A stretch of 64,000 nt of DNA from Blastobasis lacticolella (GCA_905147135.1 LR990048.1:20974563-21038562); one strand, 5' to 3'; positions 24,001 through 35,700 are shown, numbered from the stretch's first letter. Notes: generated by a model not told the origin, from the sequence alone. Numbers and translations: made by a program.

Positions 24001-25443
24001 TCACGACGAGTACTATCACTTCTCTTTAGGAACTAGTGTTGTAGGATAAGTCGTTACCGAACTCTTTTATCTGTTTTGTTGAAAAAAAGTCGTAGGTTAA
24101 TTATTATGTTGACTTGACGTTTGTCGGAGAAACGTTCAGTGGATCAAAAGGTATTTCGACAACAACTTTTCGGGTTGTACGGATTACCCCATAATAATAC
24201 CAAATTCACGGTAAATATATTTCTCCAATAATGGCAACACCAAACATGACACTTGTCAATTTAGAATGACGGTGATTATGCCAATAACATTGTGTCTACA
24301 CTGTTCGAAAGGGACTAAGGACGATGGTGTATCGAAGTATCGATGGTGACTCTCGCTCTGCCCGGTTTTAGTCAAAGCAGTGCGCAGTCCCTTTTGGGTA
24401 GTAAGTCCATGCGTATTGTACACTGGTCGCTGCGACATTGACAGTACTATAGGAATCAATGTAGGTTTGCGTTTACTTGTGTAGGTGTTACTTACATTTT
24501 ACTGCAGATGGTGTTACTCACTTATTTAAGACAATGCTTTTTTTTGTAGTATTTTAACCTTTGTTTATTTATGTCGTGTCGTGGTTTCTTAGGGCTATAA
24601 ATGTTCTTAATCTTATAGCCTCTGGTTTATCCAAGATCATAATTTTTTCGGACGGAAGTTATTGGTCGCGTTTGGCAGGCTCTATTCTACTACGCATTCG
24701 ATGTACTGCACCGTACCGATCCATATATTTTGGTCGAGGACGTATATCGTTTAATTTCATTTCATCTCGACGAAGCTATAGTAATTCAACAGGGCCCTAT
24801 AAACTATTTAGGGACACTCGGGGGGCACCACACGGGCGGCTGTCGCCTCACCCAGCCTCAACTGTCACTCAACCCCTCCCCCCCGTTCCAGGAGCGCGAC
24901 TCGTACGGCAACGAGGTGAACGTGCTGGCGCGGCGCGTGCCCGTGGCGTACCTGCTGGTGGACGTCCCGTGCGGCTCGGCGGGCGGCGCGGCGCTGTTCC
25001 GCGCGCCCGCCGGCGCCGCGGCCTTCCCGCCCGCGAACCGCGCGCTGCACTCGCAGCTGCAGTCGCTGCGCGCGCTGCACGCGCACCTGGAGGCGGCGCC
25101 CAGCTTCCTGGAGGCGGCCTCCGACCTGCACGTGCTGCTGTACCTGGCCACCAACGAGGCGCTGCCGCTGCCGCCCGCCGCGCTGCAGCCGCTGCTGGAC
25201 GCCGTGCGCGCGCGCGACGCCGCCGCCGCCGACGCCTGGCGCGCGCAGCCCGCGCCCGCCACGCTCGCGCACCTCGCCCGCGCCGCCGCCGACGCCGACG
25301 CCGACGCCGCCGCCGCCGGGCCCGCCCCGCCCCCGCCCGGCTCCGCCGCCGCCGCCGCCGCGCCCGTCTGGACCTGCCCGCTGTGCACCTTCCACAACGC
25401 CGCGCGCCGCGACGCGTGCGAGATGTGCGCCATGCCTCGGTGA
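15064..25443 (+). CDS. Npl4: Npl4 ubiquitin adaptor of p97/VCP, 624 aa, eight exons
   Basis: With Ufd1, Npl4 recruits polyubiquitinated proteins to the p97/VCP unfoldase in ER-associated and nuclear protein degradation. Exons: 15064-15084, 15451-15717, 17559-17716, 17863-18035, 19495-19799, 20510-20747, 22434-22594, 24892-25443. All introns are GT-AG and all phases agree (1875 nt). Residues 1-96 form the UBX-like domain ([20 protein letters not shown]). Residues 149-210 begin the Npl4 zinc-finger region ([12 protein letters not shown]). [22 protein letters not shown] and [10 protein letters not shown] belong to the MPN domain, with no JAMM metal motif, as expected for Npl4. The C-terminus is an NZF finger (WTCPLCTF...CEMC) that binds ubiquitin through its TF pair. 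Human NPL4 has 608 aa. The last exon is extremely GC-rich, with an Ala/Asp tract. The seven-codon first exon was chosen because MSSAKK joins in phase to the conserved [10 protein letters not shown]. Confidence 0.95.
15718..17558. other. Npl4 intron 2
   Basis: AT-rich intron. It holds dispersed repeat A at 17128-17212. A region at 16555-16745 (GTCAGGGTCTGCTTTCCTGC and onward) looks like worn LINE-tail sequence, but I cannot assign it. No independent gene is seen. Confidence 0.4.
17128..17212 (-). repeat. Dispersed repeat A, copy 3
   Basis: On the minus strand it reads ACCACTAAGGTGGCAAACAA, then CTTACGGCCTGTCTGATGG and TAAGCAGTCATCGCAGC. It is the closest match to 40035-40128. Located in Npl4 intron 2. 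Confidence 0.65.
18680..19345 (-). mobile_element. Mariner-like transposase relic
   Basis: Minus-strand translation in several frames gives [14 protein letters not shown], matching the (F)FQQDGA-x-H block that carries the second catalytic Asp of mariner-family transposases. Further along come [12 protein letters not shown] and [13 protein letters not shown], the usual C-terminal region. In-frame stops and frame changes break it throughout, so it is a dead copy. It lies in Npl4 intron 4, in antisense to the gene. Confidence 0.7.
19866..19908 (-). repeat. Dispersed repeat A, copy 4 (short)
   Basis: Contains the CACCGCAGCC core and ACCACTAAGTTGGCAACAAG on the minus strand. It is truncated relative to the other copies and begins about 70 bases after Npl4 exon 5. 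Confidence 0.45.
20905..21420 (-). mobile_element. MITE, GAGCAGTTTTCC family, copy A
   Basis: Inverted ends read ATGAGCAGTTTTCCAATAGG on both sides, followed inside by a block with AGATGGCGC. Two more copies lie at 53255-53670 and 60814-61229, in the opposite orientation. No coding capacity. Located in Npl4 intron 6. Confidence 0.8.
22934..24405. mobile_element. Foldback element with inverted tandem arrays
   Basis: Outer arms 22934-22997 and 24342-24405 are 64-base inverted copies with three mismatches (CCCAAAAGGGACTGCGCACT is shared), and weaker matching continues inward. Between them lie about six direct units of roughly 104 bp, anchored on GAGATCTACATTTCG near 23218, 23323, 23427, 23526, 23630 and 23734. 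About three units in reverse orientation follow, near 23789, 23893 and 23994. Each unit also carries GACAGCTGTC. This is the architecture of foldback elements. It has no open frame of note and lies wholly in Npl4 intron 7. Confidence 0.85.
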
Positions 25444-26433
25444 GCATCCATCCACCGCCGAGGGTAGATCGCTCGTCCCGCGGTGGACCCCCGCCGAGGA
25501 CTGAGGATCGATGATCCCTTTCGAATTCCTTTGGCGGGCTATCGAGTATACCTGGACCGGAAGACGACCCGCGATGAACGATCCGGAGCGATCGGATCTT
25601 GTCGTCCATGTTCTATTCGATTTACTAGAAAGCGCGCAAGACAATTTTGCTCGCTGCTCAAAATTGAACTTAGTATAACCACCAAGAACCACTCCCAACA
25701 AAAACCCTTTGACGCTTTGTCAAATTCAAAAAAATTTAAATTAACAAAATGCCAGATCTATGTGCAGACTTATTTTGCGCGGATCCTAACGCCCTGGCGA
25801 TCCAAAATGTCATTCAGCAATAATGAAATCCCATACATTTTCCTCTCTATTCTACTGTCAGTCCCGAAAACAGAATGTATCCTTACTAAACGGCAGTCCC
25901 TCCCCTGCCCCGCAAAATATGACCAACCCATGTTGTTGCAGGAACAGCGGCATGTAGGCGCCGGCAGCCGCCGCGCGCTTGTAAATGTGTACATATGTAT
26001 AAATCCGCCGAGCACCGCCCCCGCCGCGCCCGCCGCGCCCCGCCCGGGCCCGCCCAAGCGTCCTTTATTTATACTGACTTCTGGATTGGATGTACAGGTG
26101 CTTCATTATGGAATAAATAAGAGCATAACATCAAAGGATTACTTTTTATTTTATTTCCCCGATTCCCTCGTTATTGAAAGGCATCGGACGAGCTCCGCAC
26201 GTACAAAACATAAACGCAGCGCCGGCGTTTCCGTTCCATTAGTTATAGCGCTTCGCCACGTCAGTTCGCATTCGGAAATCATCAACGTCACGCGTACTCA
26301 TTATCAATCATTCATATCATTTTATCATTATTTTTTAATCATACAATTTAGCATATCGCGCACGCAGATAAAAAGTGTGACATCACACAAATGTGTTTTT
26401 TGGGAAATCGCATTTAATATTTTTTTAATTTAA
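25444..26433 (+). other. Npl4 3' UTR and downstream sequence
   Basis: After the Npl4 stop the sequence stays non-coding; the long open frame at 25483-26433 has no recognisable domain. A candidate 3' splice site (TGTTGTTGCAG ending at 25941) precedes a GC-rich stretch. TGTACATA at 25988-25995 fits the Pumilio-binding consensus UGUAnAUA. A poly(A) signal lies at 26112. Confidence 0.45.
26112..26117 (+). promoter_or_regulatory. Candidate poly(A) signal of Npl4
   Basis: AATAAA, 669 bases downstream of the Npl4 stop codon and the first canonical signal I noticed on that strand after the gene. Confidence 0.4.
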
Positions 26434-26999
26434 GATGAAAGACTTATCGTAATAACTTCGTTTCATACTGTCACATTAATGGGACGTTTGATAGTTAATA
26501 CAATTCGTTAAATCATCATATTGAGTAGGTCAAATTTTTGTCTCAAACTCATTAAACCACTGTTAGTTAGTTAATTATCACGATTATGCGACTATGTAAA
26601 GAAATAAATTTTAAAAATTATAAAAAAACTTAGGCTAGACACATTTATGAAAGTGGTTGACACCACAAGTGACCGAAGCAAAGAATAAGCATTGCTATTC
26701 AGAGAGGTATTTAATGCTGCCAGCATCTTGGGTGCGCTTCTACACGGCCTCAATTTTGTTAATTTTTTAAGTTAGTTAGTTTCTTTTTGCTTTTTATTGT
26801 AAGCATTTAGTTTGTCAATTTTTGAATATATGCACAATAGATTCAGAGTAAATTTTAAACGAGTTATTAAAAAATAGTGTTATGTCCAATTGCACTATAC
26901 TTAGGCGACTCTTAAGTGGACTCCTTAAGATATTCCTAAGCATGTACTAATTAACTGGGCAAAATGAACAATGATTGCAATGCAAGCGACACAAGTCGA
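26434..26999. other. Intergenic AT-rich sequence
   Basis: Lies between the Npl4 3' end and a LINE relic. I see no gene, RNA gene or clear repeat in it. Confidence 0.4.
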
Positions 27000-27890
27000 T
27001 ATTAGCTTAACTGAATCCACTGGAAGGATACCCAACTTGTGGACGCTGAGTACATTACTCCAGTCTTCAAGGGCAAGGGCTCGATGCGGTGAACCAACCA
27101 CCGCAGTATAAAGCTGATGTCACACCATGAAGTCTTCGAACCTATTGTGGACTCTCGGATGCGACAGAAGTAATCTCGGAGTGTTAGTATGGGTTTAATC
27201 TGGGTTGTAGGACAATGGACCCTATATTTGCCCTGAGAAACCTGATGGAGCAGGAACACGCCTCTGTATTTCCTATTTCTAGCCATGCAGAAAGCCTGAC
27301 TGTGTCCCTCGTGAGATGATCTGGTGGGCATTGCGATCCCAGTCGATGCCTGAGGTCTATATTGACATGTACCGCGATTCCGTACAGTGCAGATCCCCTA
27401 CGAATTCACATAAGTGATGAAGTCAAGCTCATGGATCAAGTCAGACACTTAGCGCAACCAGTGACATTAACAGCGACGTCAAAGCCCGAATATCAGTGGC
27501 TTGGGCCAAATGGCGGAAGGAATGAATGTTATTTATGACCCCAAAATTATGGTAAAGCTGAAGGGACAAGTCTATAAGACTCTCCTATACGGCAGCGAGA
27601 CGTGGCCCCTACGAGGGCGACACAAGCAGGAGCTGCAAGTCACGGAAATGAAGAAGCTGCGGTGGATGTGTGGAGTTTCACGCAAATATAGCATCCGAAA
27701 CACTCACAGTCGAGGCAGCCTTAGCGTCTGTCACATCGCAAATAAGCTGCAAGAGTGCCGCCTTCGATGGTATATCACGTCTTGCGCAGACCAACAAATT
27801 CGTAGGGAACAAATGAACAGGGAATACCCGGCCAGGCACGAGAAGGAGAAGCCGGTCCAAGAAACGATGATTAGACGACGTTAAACCTGA
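27000..27890 (+). mobile_element. RTE-like LINE relic, C-terminal part of the reverse-transcriptase ORF
   Basis: The translation reads INSDVKARISVAWAKWRK, then after a frame change VKLKGQVYKTLLYGSETWPL and EMKKLRWMCGVSR, then LQECRLRWY. This is the thumb and C-terminal region characteristic of RTE-type non-LTR retrotransposons. Frameshifts and stops show it is inactive. The part before about 27440 is too worn to read with confidence. Confidence 0.8.
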
Positions 27891-27899
27891 CATGCGTGC

Positions 27900-29370
27900 C
27901 AAGTCACTACCTAGAATGCCGAAGACCGGCCGAAGTATACCAAGAGGAGTCGGAAGGCGGCCCCGGGCCCTCGCGTGAGCACAACCGGAATTTACCGACA
28001 AGATGATGATGATCACTTAAGACTCCTAACTTATATAGCTGTGTGGTGAATCGTCTTAGACCTCCGGAGCCACTGTATTGTACCTATATGCAAGCTGAGC
28101 TTAGAAATGCTACATTATATTGTAGTTCGTAGTATTAACGTAGGTTATGTCATGTCACCTTTATTCATTAAATTAAACTGTTCTATCTAACCAAAAAAAT
28201 CGTCACATCTCAGGTTACGACACACTATCAAGTCAATACTAAAAAGAATTCGTCTGTAAAACTGTCACACTACATGATGTGACATTATCTTGCTGAAATG
28301 CATGGTAATATTAGAAAATAACTTAACAAAATAGAGTTAAAACACAGGTTATGACACATTTTGTACGTCCGCTCTGTGCTAACCTGCGATGTGACACTGT
28401 TGTTGCCGGTGATGCGCGCCAACCCGCTTAGTGCAAAAATAACCATATTTCGGCAACGAACTGCAATATAAATAATTTCAATCAGTTAAAGTTCGCGATC
28501 GCCGATCGTTTGGTATAATTAACTCATTTTTGTCATAAGCTGTGTTATTACAGTTTTTATCTGGGTGCGCGATATCAATAAATATCTCTAAAGACACTAT
28601 CCTGGTTATAATATCATAAGCCCACCCCCAACAGGCATTGCGACACTATAAATCGGTGGTAGTCGTTTCGTAACGATATTTGATACGAAAGCCTATTGCG
28701 GGCAGCTGCTGTCTTTAGTAGTTATGTCAAAGCCGTGTTTTCTACTCCACGCCTATCAGGTGTGGACTGCTGGATTCTCCGCTAATGTGGAGAGGGTTCG
28801 AGTCCTGCAATGGATTGTTTAGTACTGCCAACTAGTTGACCAGGGACCCTGAGACTGCTTGAACAGTCTTTAGAGCCGATTGGCGGTTGGGATGTGACGG
28901 TTTTTATCAGAACAAAAAACCGCAATATCTACCCTAATGATTTCTGAGGCTACCTTCCATCACCATTATCAGATCAACCGGCTGATACCATAATATTGCA
29001 TTTTCACCTAATTTACATGTGTATGAAAATTTTCAATTTATTTTATTACCGGGAAGTGGGTCAAATACTGTGTACCTACAAGCAAGCCAGTTAGAACCTT
29101 GGCATTCTATATTGAACCATCATGTACATAGTATTGGGCCCTGGTATCGATAGAATTGAAAGCGCATGTAGGTAAGTCAGATAACAATGTAATATTATAT
29201 TATGCTGTCAGTGAGCTGATGTCATTATAGAGATGAAATGTGGTCTCACGAACCCTTCAATAATACAATACAACTCGATGGGTTACTGCTCAACTATGTA
29301 CCTACAAGGCGGCACTGGGGTTTGACATATACCAATGTCTCATTTCTGAGTCATGTACGAGGTAGGTAGG
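27900..29370. other. Intergenic sequence between LINE relic and hairpin
   Basis: No gene seen. At 28740-28830 a stretch with GAGAGGGTTCGAGTCCTGC has a good tRNA-type B box and could be the head of a worn tRNA-derived SINE, but no cloverleaf can be closed. The rest is AT-rich and unassigned. Confidence 0.4.
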
Positions 29371-29375
29371 TAGTC

Positions 29376-29560
29376 AGTCGAGTTCATTAATATGTGAGCA
29401 TTACCAAGGCTTCAAATATAAATGTACATGGAAGGGTACTTATATATCTGAGCAGATTCATCAATCAAATATATGTAAGTCTGCTCAGATATATAAGTAC
29501 CCTTCCATGTACATTTATATTTGAAGCCTTGGCAATGCTCACATATTAATGAACTCGACT
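29376..29560. repeat. Long near-perfect hairpin, 81-bp arms
   Basis: Arms 29376-29456 and 29480-29560 are inverted copies of 81 bases with a single mismatch (A versus G near 29403). The 23-base spacer is AT-rich. The left arm starts AGTCGAGTTCATTAATATG. There is no open frame. It is either a recently formed MITE or palindrome, or a hairpin-RNA source. Confidence 0.9.
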
Positions 29561-29929
29561 GTACCTAGTCCTACATTCCTACTTGTATAACTCGTCGTCC
29601 TCATAGCTAGGAACTTGTAGATTTTGATTTTGCATGGGTGTCTTGCTGCACCACGTCCGTAGGCTATACCCTAGAGACTAGAGATTATAAGCGGTCTTAT
29701 CGCCAATAGCGATCTCTTCCAGACAACCATTTACATGGATATAGTGGAGGTCGGAAAGCAAAAAACTAGTAGGCAATGTACATTTGAGATTCGATATAGT
29801 AGTTACAATCACCATACAGTGAAGAAATGCAATAAATATAAAAAGAACAAAAAAAATACAAACATTAAACTAAACAAAAACAATACTAATTAAAATCTAA
29901 AACCGCTATACAAGACACAGACGATAAAA

Positions 29930-30354
29930 TCATGTGTTCAGGGTAGAAAGGAGATGACCCTTTAATCTTCTTTTGAATATACTCGGCGAATCCGAACATC
30001 TCGCCTCACGGGGAAGCGTATTTCACAGGCGCACCGACTGTACACTGTCACATGATGGGGCATTACCAACGCCCGATCTCGGGAAGAGCGCAGAGATCTA
30101 CTCTGTACGTCGGGATCGTACTAGAAACGCTCTTTTAAGTATTGCGGGGAACAGCGATCGAACAGCACTCGATATAGAAAAGAAAGCGTATGAAAAATAC
30201 GTCGCTGGCGAATGGGAAGCCACTGTAGCCGAGCACGAAACTCCGACACATTATTAAACTTGCGAAGGCCGAAAATAAATTTGCTACAGTAGTTTTGTAA
30301 ACGCTCCAATTTATTAAGTTGCTCCTCGGTGAGATCTATGAAGATACAATACAA
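29930..30354 (-). mobile_element. Jockey-like LINE relic, C-terminal end
   Basis: Minus-strand translation gives LEEQLNKLERLQN-type sequence (here LTEEQLNKLERLQNYC), then ARLQWLPIRQRR and HTLSFLYRVLFDRCSPQYL. After a frame change it reads VYSRCACEIRFPVRR. These are the post-RT region and tail of jockey-group LINEs. It is broken by at least one frameshift. Confidence 0.75.
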
Positions 30355-30429
30355 TATACAATTTTATACAATTAGTTTTAGTACACAACAGGGTTAGTAG
30401 ATATATTTTTATTTTATTTATTATTAGTA

Positions 30430-31430
30430 CTTATATTTTCCCAGACCAAATCCTAGCAACGCGGATGGCACTATCTGAGGCGCGGCTCCACACTCGCAGG
30501 CCCTTTCCGGGGTGGCGATGCACCCCCATCTGCACAAGTTTTCTTTAGATCTGCCGACCTGGGCACGCAACCTGTTCCGCGTCTTCCAAATCGGCCAGGG
30601 CAATTCATACCCAGGTGGCAGTTTCTCCTCGGGTGCGATAAACGATTGGGGAGCGTATTTTTATCACCACAGACTTGCTCTGGCTTTCCGAGCATCGTCA
30701 GTAGCCTTGGCAGTAGCGAGGAAACTTTTGCGACTCCTGAAACGTTGAGGTGTTGGGATAGAGTTGTGGAGAGAGTTTCTCTACAGCGCCTGCTACTTTC
30801 CCTACGCACGGCCAGAGGTGCAATACCTGCTAGTGGATATAACATCTTAACCGGTATGAGTTTAAGGCAGCCTGGAAGATTAGGCAAGCGAATTGGCCGG
30901 CAGAGAAGCACAAAGCAAGACCAGTTGTACGGAGTACCTTCAGGGTAGCTCCCCATTTCGATGATATCAGTCGAATCAGGAGATTATTACTTATTACCAC
31001 AACCTCAAAAAACCACAACAAACTAATGCGCGGGACGTGATCCATCATAATAGATATTTCTTTTTATATACTATTAGGTATTTATTTATTGAGACAAGAA
31101 TATAGTATTTAATAGGTATATTATTTGTATTGAGTTTTTATTTTTATCTAAATATTTTATCTCTACACGCACGTATGGTACTCAAAGTCGTTTCTATAAT
31201 TCTCTGTTAATATATATTTAACTTATCTTTTAAATATTGTTTTGGTGAGTTTCGGCGGTCGCACGACGCATTTTATACATATTAAACATTTGTATTTAGC
31301 TGTGCAACTCTGGTGCTGACAGAATATCAGTGTTGCTAGTTTCACCGACTGGCAACAATATGCTGAGTCGGCTCCGATTCCTTGAGCAGTGCAAGATACT
31401 TTCCATGTTGAAATTATGAATTTGCAACAT
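30430..31430. other. Intergenic sequence, unassigned
   Basis: Positions 30480-30960 are more GC-rich than their surroundings and open in several frames on both strands, as LINE 5' regions often are, but I recognise no domain. From 31050 on the sequence is AT-rich with nothing visible. Confidence 0.3.
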
Positions 31431-31440
31431 CATTATTTTT

Positions 31441-32065
31441 TAAATTTTTGTCGGGCGCCACGACATGGTGAAATGTAGGCTGAATACTTAATGTCTATAA
31501 CAAATTTAAATTTTCCTGTTTATATTCTGTGTAATTATTTTCCCGCTAAACAAAATATTTTTTGTAATTGTTGTAATTAGTGTTTGTGAATGTTTTTTCT
31601 TATTTTAAGCAAATAAATAGATAAATGTGAAAGTAGTAAAGTGAATTTCGCGCCGCTTTATATCCTCGACGCGTAGATACAACAGAACCGACTCGCAGCT
31701 TACTTCCAGCTAAGTTGAGAAAATTATAGGTACGATATTTTAACATAAAAATATGAGTGTCGATAAAGTAGTGTATGCAACTGCATACATTTAGGTATTA
31801 AAACACTCGTGTCAAATTATTAATATATACATAAACAGACACTCATGATTTAATACCCCTTTTAATATGACAGTTGCATAAACTACTATTATGGACTGGC
31901 GTGAAATAAGTGTAATCTTAACACTGTTTTCGAATATGTAATTGGAACATTACGCTATGAGTGTAGATAAAGTAGTGTATGCAACTGCATATAATTAGAT
32001 ATTAAAACACATTCTGTTTAGCGGGAAAATAATAACACAAATATAAACAACAAAATTTGAATTTT
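31441..32065. repeat. Dispersed copy of repeat D, partly folded back
   Basis: Positions 31441-31870 match the unit repeated at 36466-36850 and 37060-37450 (shared GGTGAAATGTAGGCTGAATAC, TTCCCGCTAAACA). From about 31920 to 32065 parts of it return in inverted orientation (TGTTTAGCGGGAAAATAATA), so the locus can fold back. No coding sequence. Confidence 0.75.
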
Positions 32066-32650
32066 GAATTCGAACTCGGCTACGCCTCGTATGAGTACAT
32101 ATAACTGACGGTAAAGTGATGAGCGAGCTCGAAATGTTTTATTTTTGCTAAACAATTGTTGTAGCCCATACGTTCGGCCCCATTTGCAGTGTTATTCTCA
32201 CTTATGGGTAGAAGCATATGTCACATATGAGAAACATAAATGTGGGACATCTTTGATCATATTGCTTAAAGATCATGAATTCACTCTCAAGTGGCCCTGT
32301 GCAGTTTAAAAAGTCGCCGTGAGAATTGTCGACAATATCAAACTGCTTATCATCAGGCGGGCCATAAGATTGTTTTCCATCGCGGTTTAAAAAAATGACA
32401 AATTGCTGGCAAAACAATCGTCTCATGTTGTAGAAAGATTTTCTGCAAAGAAATAAAAATTAACAGAAGTTAGAAGAGACAAAACAGATGAATGCAAAAT
32501 GTGAGATGAGACAAAAAAAGGAAAAAGGCAGCTTGATGTTTGACAAAAAAGCAGAACAAGAATATAGCGACACGAAGCCTAGTTTGTTGGATGAAATCTA
32601 ATATTAAAATCAGATTAAAGGAAACACATTTCGTAGATTTTGTAAAAATA

Positions 32651-32656
32651 TTTATT
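32651..32656 (-). promoter_or_regulatory. Candidate poly(A) signal of WIPI2
   Basis: AATAAA on the minus strand, 122 bases beyond the WIPI2 stop codon, a usual distance for a short 3' UTR. Confidence 0.55.
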
Positions 32657-32777
32657 ATTACAATAATTATATGTACAATTTGCTATGAGAGCGGCGGCGC
32701 ACGGCCCCGCGGTACTCGCTACGCACGGATAGGGCGGGGAAGGGCTGCCGGGGTCGGGGTCGGGGCGGGCGCGGCGG

Positions 32778-35700
32778 TCAGTCCGTGGCGGGGGCGGCGG
32801 AGGCGGCGGGCGCGACGCGCATCGGCGGGAAGTGGCGCGGGTCCTGCAGGTCGAAGGCGGCCTGCCGCGGCGGCTCGCCCTCCAGCGCGGCGCCCAGCTC
32901 GCCCAGGCGCTCGGAGTCTGTAAGCACGGGCGCGGTCACGGCGGGGTCGCGCGCGCGGGCCGGGGCCGGGGCCGGGCCGGGCGCGGCCGCCGTCGCAGTA
33001 CCTGTCATCCGCGAGGGGTCTCGGCCGCGCAGCGCGCCCGCGTAACTGTTGCCTCCCGCCGCTGCACACAGACACGGTCAGGCGCCGCCGCGGCGCGCCC
33101 CGCCCCGCCCGGGGCAGGGCGGGGCGAGCCGGGGCGGCGCCCGAGTTACGGCCGCGAGCTGTCGCCGGCGTAACCTAAACTCGGCCCGGGGCGGAGAGCT
33201 ATAAACCGAGTGGACGTTACTGCAATCAAGACTTTAAGTTTAAAAGTGCACTGAGTACGGTGCGATGTTTACAATTTTAAATGATATCACATTTGACGCT
33301 TAATTTTTAAGCTCTCTGCAATAGAGGAATGTCATTAGTTTAGTATTAATATTTGAAGCGCGATGACGCACACGTTTCGAGTTGTCGATTACTAGTCGAG
33401 TATGGGTGACGAGTTAGTGTCTCCGTTCGAGATCGGTTTATTCGGGGGAGCGATGATGAGTTTTAGAGATGCCGAATTAAAAAGCAGAGCATGAAACGTA
33501 AATTTGATTTAAACGCCTCAATAGGTGACGTTGTTTGACGAGCTCATTTATCATCCATTAATGTGCCGTATCGGACGTTTTATTACCGATTTGATTCGAC
33601 AGTGAATCAGTTATACTTAAGTATTTTTGGATTTTGAGATCAATGTTTTTCTTTGGAAATGTAAATTAGCTCAGCAAAACGCGATTTTGGACATAATGGA
33701 TTTTATGTGTGTCGTTGTCTGACTGATATCGCCAATGACTAGTAAGTTTAATTGATCGTTAAATTTGTTTTCGCAGCCGGGTTGCCGAGTCGCAACTTAG
33801 GCGTATCTACGCAGTGGACGACCGCCGCGAGAGCGTCGCCGCCGGCGGCCGCAGGATGGGGAGTGCAGTGCGGGTGAGGGGTGCGGTGCGGGGCAAGCGG
33901 GAGGGGGGCGATGGGGGATGGGATGGCGGGTGGCTGGTGGTCACTGACCGTCGGCCTGGCCGTGGTCGGGCGGCGGCACGGCCGGCGCGCCGGGCGCCAG
34001 CAGCCGGTGCGTCCGCAGCAGCGCGCACTCGCCGCCCTCGGCCGCGTCCAGCGCGAACACGTACAGCACGCCCTGCGACGTCGCCACCAGCAGCCGCGGC
34101 GCCTTCGACACCCTGCAACAGACGGCCGGTGAGGCGGTTGCCGACCCACCGTTGCGGTTGCAGCCCCGGAGGTGCGGTGCCGGCGCGGACACTCACTGCG
34201 TGATGGCGGCGCGCGCGCGGTACCCGATGACGGGCAGGCGCGCCGAGGCGAAGGCGCGGCCCTGCGTGAGCACGTCGGCCACGTGCTGCGGCAGGTAGCC
34301 CGCGCCCGCCGCCAGCCCGCGCTGCAGCCACTCCACCCAGCCGGGCTCGGGGTCCTCGGCGGCGGGCTCGGGCGGCGGGCTGGCGCGGCCCTGCTCGCCC
34401 TCGCACAGCTTGAACACGTGCACGGTCTCCGTGTTGGAGGTGGCCGCCAGGAAGGCGCCGCACGCGCTGAACGCCAGGCACGAGATGGTGACGCAGCGCT
34501 TGACGCCGCGCCGGAACTCGTAGAGGCGCGCGCGCTCGGGCACGGCGAACACCCGGATGACGGTGCCGCGCTCGGAGGCGGTGGCCAGCCGGCGGCCGCA
34601 CATGGACCACGCCAGCGCGGCCAGCGGCGAGTCGTGCGCGCTGAGCACGCACGCGGCCGTCAGGTGCACGGCGTCGAAGATCTGCACCTCGCCCACCGCG
34701 CTGGAGCCGGGGTAGGCCACGTAGCAGTGGTCCACGCACGGCGACAGCGCGCACAGCCCGCGCGGGTTGGGCGGCGTGTCGCGGATCGTGTGCAGGATCT
34801 TCATGTCGCGGATGTTGTGGATGTGCAGCGACTCCTCCAGGCACACGATCAGCCGCTGTAACAACGACGACGATCAGCGTCTGTCCGGCCCCGCCGCCCT
34901 GGGGCCCTCCCCGCACCCGGCCCGGACCCCGCGACACTCGACACTCACCGACCGGTTCAGCTTTACCGCGAGGATGGTATTGCTATAGCTGTAGTTGCAG
35001 ATCTCTGTGCCCTTCTTGTAGTGGCACACGATCAGTTTCCTGAAACAGACCGAATGACGAATATTACCTTTGCTACTAGCTATCCGGCCGCGTGGACTCT
35101 TGTACCTAAATCTTGCGTGCGAGCTTACGAGAGGAGAGAAATAAAAAGGTCCATCCTCAGGTGCTTAACTATCTCTACACAGAATTTCATAAAAATCGGT
35201 GCGGTGGTACTTGAATTGAAAGCGTAACAGACAGACAAAGTTAGGTATATACATTGGCATTTATAACATTACTAGCCTGCACTTTATTCATAAACATAGT
35301 ACATTGCGGTTGAGTCTGAACAATTTGGTGCATTTTTCAGGCGTTCATCAATCACTAACAACGGAGCTCACTGGAGCAACGAGTACTTATTTTACATCTC
35401 TGCGAACCTAGACGTGGGTGAATGGGTATAGTATATTATGTAGGCTTTCAACATCCAAGAATCGTGCATGGTCACTAACTCTAACTCAGACAAAGTCCTT
35501 TTTCAAATAATGTACATACACTATTTTGCCGTTTCGCCAAATATGCACTTGCTTTTTAAACTAAAGTTTTATAAATATTAATAATAATAATTGACTTATT
35601 GGTTCTAAGAGAATATTTATTATGTTTTATATAGCTGTTGGTTCTTCTGGTAATAAAAAATTACAATCATCATCATATTAGCCGAAAGACGCCCATTGCT

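Noticed and set aside
24858..25701. Long minus-strand and alternative plus-strand frames over the last Npl4 exon
   Set aside because: They are shadows of the Npl4 exon caused by its GCC/GCG codons. Only the Npl4 frame gives the conserved MPN-to-NZF sequence.
25483..26433. A 316-codon open frame after the Npl4 stop
   Set aside because: It has no recognisable domain, its composition changes along its length and it overlaps the probable Npl4 3' UTR.
33807..34937. A 376-codon minus-strand frame and a plus-strand frame over WIPI2 exon 4
   Set aside because: Both are compositional shadows. The true frame carries FRRG and the WIPI2 blades with matching splice phases.
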